64,000 nucleotides of DNA from Pontibacter beigongshangensis (GTDB taxonomy: Bacteria > Bacteroidota > Bacteroidia > Cytophagales > Hymenobacteraceae), in the NCBI RefSeq assembly GCF_014332515.1, contig NZ_VFSD01000006.1, positions 157,136 through 221,135 on the forward strand, read 5' to 3'. The notes under the pieces were generated by a model. The model was not told the origin of the DNA. It worked only from the letters and a program-made list of their open reading frames with translations, and made no database searches. The first letter of the stretch is position 1; every line of letters starts with the position of its first letter. The position numbers and the translations under genes are program-made. Positions 61,686 to 64,000 of this stretch are shown piece after piece.

Positions 61686-63134
61686 ATGAAAATCTTGTTA
61701 ACGGGTGCCAACGGATATATCGGAAAAAGACTATTGCCTTTGTTGTTGGAGCAGGGGCACGAGGTGGTATGTTGCGTGCGGGATGCCAATCGGTTTCCGA
61801 AAGAGGGCCTGTTCAGGCACCCCAGCATTTCTGTTATTGAAATAGACTTTTTAAAAGACCTCGCCGTTTCTGCCGGCCTCCTCCAGAATATCGACGTAGC
61901 TTATTACCTGATTCACTCCATGAGCGATAATTCGTCGAGCTTTGAGCAGCTGGAAGCATTGTCGGCCCAGAACTTCCTGAAGCTTATGCAGCAAACCCAG
62001 GCGAAGCAAATCATCTACCTGGGCGGCATCATCAACGACGAAAAGCTTTCCAGGCACCTGACCTCCCGCAAAAAGGTAGAAGAGATACTGCGTTCTGGCT
62101 CAGTTCCGGTAACTGCCCTCAGGGCCGGCATCATTGTAGGTTCTGGTAGCTCCTCGTTTGAAATTATTAGAGACCTGACCGAAAAGCTCCCGGTCATGAT
62201 CACGCCGAAATGGCTCAACACCAGAACGCAGCCTATTGCCATCCGAAATGTGCTCGAGTACCTGGTAGGCGTGTTGCTCCGGCCCGAAACCTTCCATCAG
62301 TCCTACGACATTGGAGGGCCTGATGTGCTCACCTACAAACAAATGCTGCTACAGTTTGCCGAAGTGCGTGGCTTAAAGCGGTTCATCTTCACCATACCTG
62401 TCATGACGCCCCGACTTTCGTCGTACTGGCTGTACTTTGTGACCTCCACTTCCTATAAACTAGCCGTGAACCTGGTTAACAGCATGAAGGTGGAGGTAGT
62501 GGCTACACCCAATAACCTGAGCCAACTGCTGCATGTTAACCTGATCAGTTACAAAGAGGCCGTAGCGCTTGCTTTTCAGAAAATTGAGCAAAACAGTGTT
62601 GTTTCCAGCTGGAAAGATTCGCTCATATCGAGTTACCGCGGCAATTCGCTGCTCGACCATATCCATGTGCCGACAGATGGCTGCTTTCTGGACCTCCGCC
62701 TGAAGCCGATTACGGCCCATGATGCTGCTGTGCTCGAAAATATCTGGTCTATCGGCGGTAAACGCGGCTGGTATTATGGCAACTGGCTCTGGTCGATCAG
62801 GGGATTTTTAGATAAAATGATGGGAGGTGTAGGTTTGCGCAGAGGCAGAACCAACGTCACCTCCCTCAACTCCGGCGACTCCCTGGATTTCTGGCGGGTA
62901 CTGGTGGCCGACAAGCTTACTAAAAGGCTGCTGCTTTATGCCGAAATGAAACTGCCTGGCGAGGCCTGGCTGGAGTTTAAGATTATCGAAAAGGAGGGGA
63001 AATCATTTTTGCAGCAAACCGCCACTTTCCGGCCTAAAGGAGTATGGGGCAGGTTGTATTGGTACGCGGTGCTGCCGTTTCACTACTTTGTGTTTGATGG
63101 CATGGCAGCCAATATTATTAAATTCAAATTGTAG
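61686..63134 (+). CDS. NAD(P)-binding SDR protein with DUF2867 domain
   Basis: 482 residues. Extended/atypical SDR Rossmann domain (GANGYIG, 7-13; later YLGGIINDEKLSRH in the active-site strand region) to about residue 300, then a C-terminal DUF2867 domain (about 335-480, GGKRGWYYGNWLWSIRGFLD). The pair is typical of uncharacterised bacterial oxidoreductases related to complex-I NDUFA9-like SDRs. Substrate unknown. Host-like GC content. Confidence 0.9.
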   Translation: MKILLTGANGYIGKRLLPLLLEQGHEVVCCVRDANRFPKEGLFRHPSISVIEIDFLKDLAVSAGLLQNIDVAYYLIHSMSDNSSSFEQLEALSAQNFLKLMQQTQAKQIIYLGGIINDEKLSRHLTSRKKVEEILRSGSVPVTALRAGIIVGSGSSSFEIIRDLTEKLPVMITPKWLNTRTQPIAIRNVLEYLVGVLLRPETFHQSYDIGGPDVLTYKQMLLQFAEVRGLKRFIFTIPVMTPRLSSYWLYFVTSTSYKLAVNLVNSMKVEVVATPNNLSQLLHVNLISYKEAVALAFQKIEQNSVVSSWKDSLISSYRGNSLLDHIHVPTDGCFLDLRLKPITAHDAAVLENIWSIGGKRGWYYGNWLWSIRGFLDKMMGGVGLRRGRTNVTSLNSGDSLDFWRVLVADKLTKRLLLYAEMKLPGEAWLEFKIIEKEGKSFLQQTATFRPKGVWGRLYWYAVLPFHYFVFDGMAANIIKFKL

Positions 63135-63207
63135 CCTGGCAGGCAAACTTCCGCACCGGAACCTGACCTGCCAAAGCAGCAGAAGCCAGGTACCTGCTCA
63201 TCTGGGC

Positions 63208-63239
63208 AATTATTCTAATAAAAACAGCTCTCAAGAGCC
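63208..63239 (+). repeat. Short repeat copy w (forward)
   Basis: AATTATTCTAATAAAAACAG, CTCTCAAGAGCC; core diverged but still palindromic. Confidence 0.78.
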
Positions 63240-63416
63240 TACTGCGGCTGTTCCTCATAAGAAAAGCGGTAGCTCCTTTTTGACACTCGTGGAGCGGCGG
63301 ATGTACAAATAACCCGAGGCACTTACTGGCCAATCATGTTTTGCGATGTGCCTGGGCCTTGGTTCGAGGCAGCGTGCCAGGCAGCATATATCTGAAAGAA
63401 GGCTTAGCAGCAGTAG

Positions 63417-63445
63417 CTCCGGAGGGGTAATTTAATTCAAATAAT
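63417..63445 (-). repeat. Short repeat copy x (reverse)
   Basis: CTCCGGAGGGGTAATTTAAT, TCAAATAAT; CAGCAGTAG before it. Confidence 0.8.
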
Positions 63446-63480
63446 CCATGCTGACACTGGGCCGTTGCGCCACCGAAAGC

Positions 63481-63515
63481 GGCATCTGCCCCGGAAATGC
63501 TCCGGGACAGATGCC
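63481..63515 (-). terminator. Hairpin after T9SS cargo gene
   Basis: 15-bp arms GGCATCTGCCCCGGA / TCCGGGACAGATGCC with one mismatch and a 5-base loop; weak T-tract, so terminator role is likely but not strong. Confidence 0.6.
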
Positions 63516-63579
63516 TATGCTCTGAAGTCTGTGCTGCCGAAATTACAGCAGTCAGCGGTATGCTGCCGAAGTAGAGGCG

Positions 63580-64000
63580 TTATCTTTTCTGGACCTTTAC
63601 TACACTTGCCTGACCATTGCTTTGAATGATCCTGAGTATATAATAGCCTGGGCTATAGTACTTCCCTGCCAGGTGGATGGTATACGCATTGCCCGACAAG
63701 GGGATACTGCCTGTTCTTTTGTACACGATACTCCCTTTCATGTCGTAAAGCATGACGGATTGAAGCTCTTCCACGTCTTCTGTAAAAGCAATAGTGAGTT
63801 CTTCGGTAAAGGGGTTCGGGTAGGGCACCACCTCCGCACCTGCTTTTTTGGCGTTGGCGCTAACCAGCGCACTGCTTATAAGCGAAGCGCCCTGCAAGTA
63901 AGGAGATAGTCTCTTGCCGGGCACGGGCCGCTCCAGGGTGCCGGAGGGCAGCTGCCATCCCACCGAGAGGTTGTCGCCGCCGCCCTGCTCCTTGTGCACT
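63580..64000 (-). CDS. T9SS cargo protein, 3' end only
   Basis: C-terminal 139 or so residues of a larger secreted protein whose 5' part lies beyond the window. The fragment NLSVGWQLPSGTLERPVPGKRLSPY is typical of the end of a PA14/fibronectin-like secreted cargo, followed by a linker and a type A type IX sorting domain: EVVPYPNPFTEELTIAF ... YILRIIQSNGQASVVKVQKR. The apparent GTG start at the edge is an artefact of the window end. Confidence 0.85.
   Translation of the reverse strand, partial: VHKEQGGGDNLSVGWQLPSGTLERPVPGKRLSPYLQGASLISSALVSANAKKAGAEVVPYPNPFTEELTIAFTEDVEELQSVMLYDMKGSIVYKRTGSIPLSGNAYTIHLAGKYYSPGYYILRIIQSNGQASVVKVQKR

Larger units (their letters stand above)
63135..63579. other. 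445-bp convergent non-coding gap
   Basis: Forward short repeat (63208-63239), reverse short repeat (63417-63445), and hairpin (63481-63515). No gene. Confidence 0.6.

Noticed and set aside
1..64000. CRISPR array
   Set aside because: The short repeats are scattered one per several kb in both orientations, with genes between them; no regular spacers and no cas genes.
1..64000. Repeat core GGAGG as Shine-Dalgarno sites
   Set aside because: CTCCGGAGG cores are not placed 5-10 bases before start codons and occur at convergent junctions in either orientation.
1..64000. tRNA or rRNA genes
   Set aside because: I saw no cloverleaf-like sequence or rRNA landmark in the gaps, though I could not run a covariance search.

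Overview
This window looks like chromosome from a member of the Bacteroidota, order Cytophagales, most likely Hymenobacteraceae and Pontibacter-like. That placement is inferred from gene content: two type IX secretion C-terminal sorting domains, a TonB-dependent receptor paired with a DUF4249 lipoprotein, a transketolase split into two subunits, many small Bacteroidota-only hypotheticals, and about 50-60% GC. The genes are mostly housekeeping or physiological, with long, repeat-filled intergenic gaps. I see no rRNA, tRNA, phage, IS transposase or CRISPR array.

Layout. 0-7 kb: ChaA-type antiporter, LRR-protein kinase, GNAT, an unknown protein, NFACT/RqcH-like protein, PhnP-like metallo-hydrolase. 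7-13 kb: response regulator and a giant hybrid histidine kinase. 13-18 kb: glycosyltransferase, miaA, pfkA, a TerB-like gene with a small membrane partner, a lipoprotein. 18-25 kb: SLC13 permease, class III aminotransferase, Ca2+-type P-ATPase. 26-30 kb: TonB receptor/DUF4249 pair and a second TerB-like gene. 30-36 kb: DUF71 ATP-pyrophosphatase, small proteins, MBL hydrolase, pepE, and an ECF sigma/anti-sigma/Spy-like operon. 36.6-40 kb: the two transketolase subunits with a vWA gene between them. 40.5-43.5 kb: FAH-family hydrolase, M23 peptidase, thiol peroxidase. 44-50 kb: M48 lipoprotein, Cys-rich lipoprotein, exonuclease, mpl, dnaB. 50-59 kb: nitroreductase, a 1526-aa NHL/IPT/T9SS protein, phosphosugar mutase, hppD. 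59-64 kb: an acidic protein, an AT-rich two-gene islet with integron-cassette-like layout, an SDR protein, and the 3' end of another T9SS cargo gene.

The most unusual content is non-coding. (1) A short dispersed repeat, head AATTATTCTAATGAAAA plus core GCCCCTCCGGAGG, often with a CTGCTG-rich tail, occurs at least 23 times and only between genes. One copy is a perfect 27-bp-arm palindrome, and the family looks like mobile or proliferating bidirectional terminators: 7 of 10 convergent gene junctions hold a copy and the other 3 hold a long perfect hairpin instead. (2) A MITE-like element of about 330 bp with terminal inverted repeats occurs twice. It carries two internal stems, one of which shows compensatory changes between copies around an identical 16-nt loop segment. 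(3) Two AT-rich genes at 60.3-61.5 kb are each followed by an extended imperfect palindrome bounded by CCACTAAC and GTTAnTnG-type motifs, in the arrangement of integron gene cassettes, with no integrase in the window.
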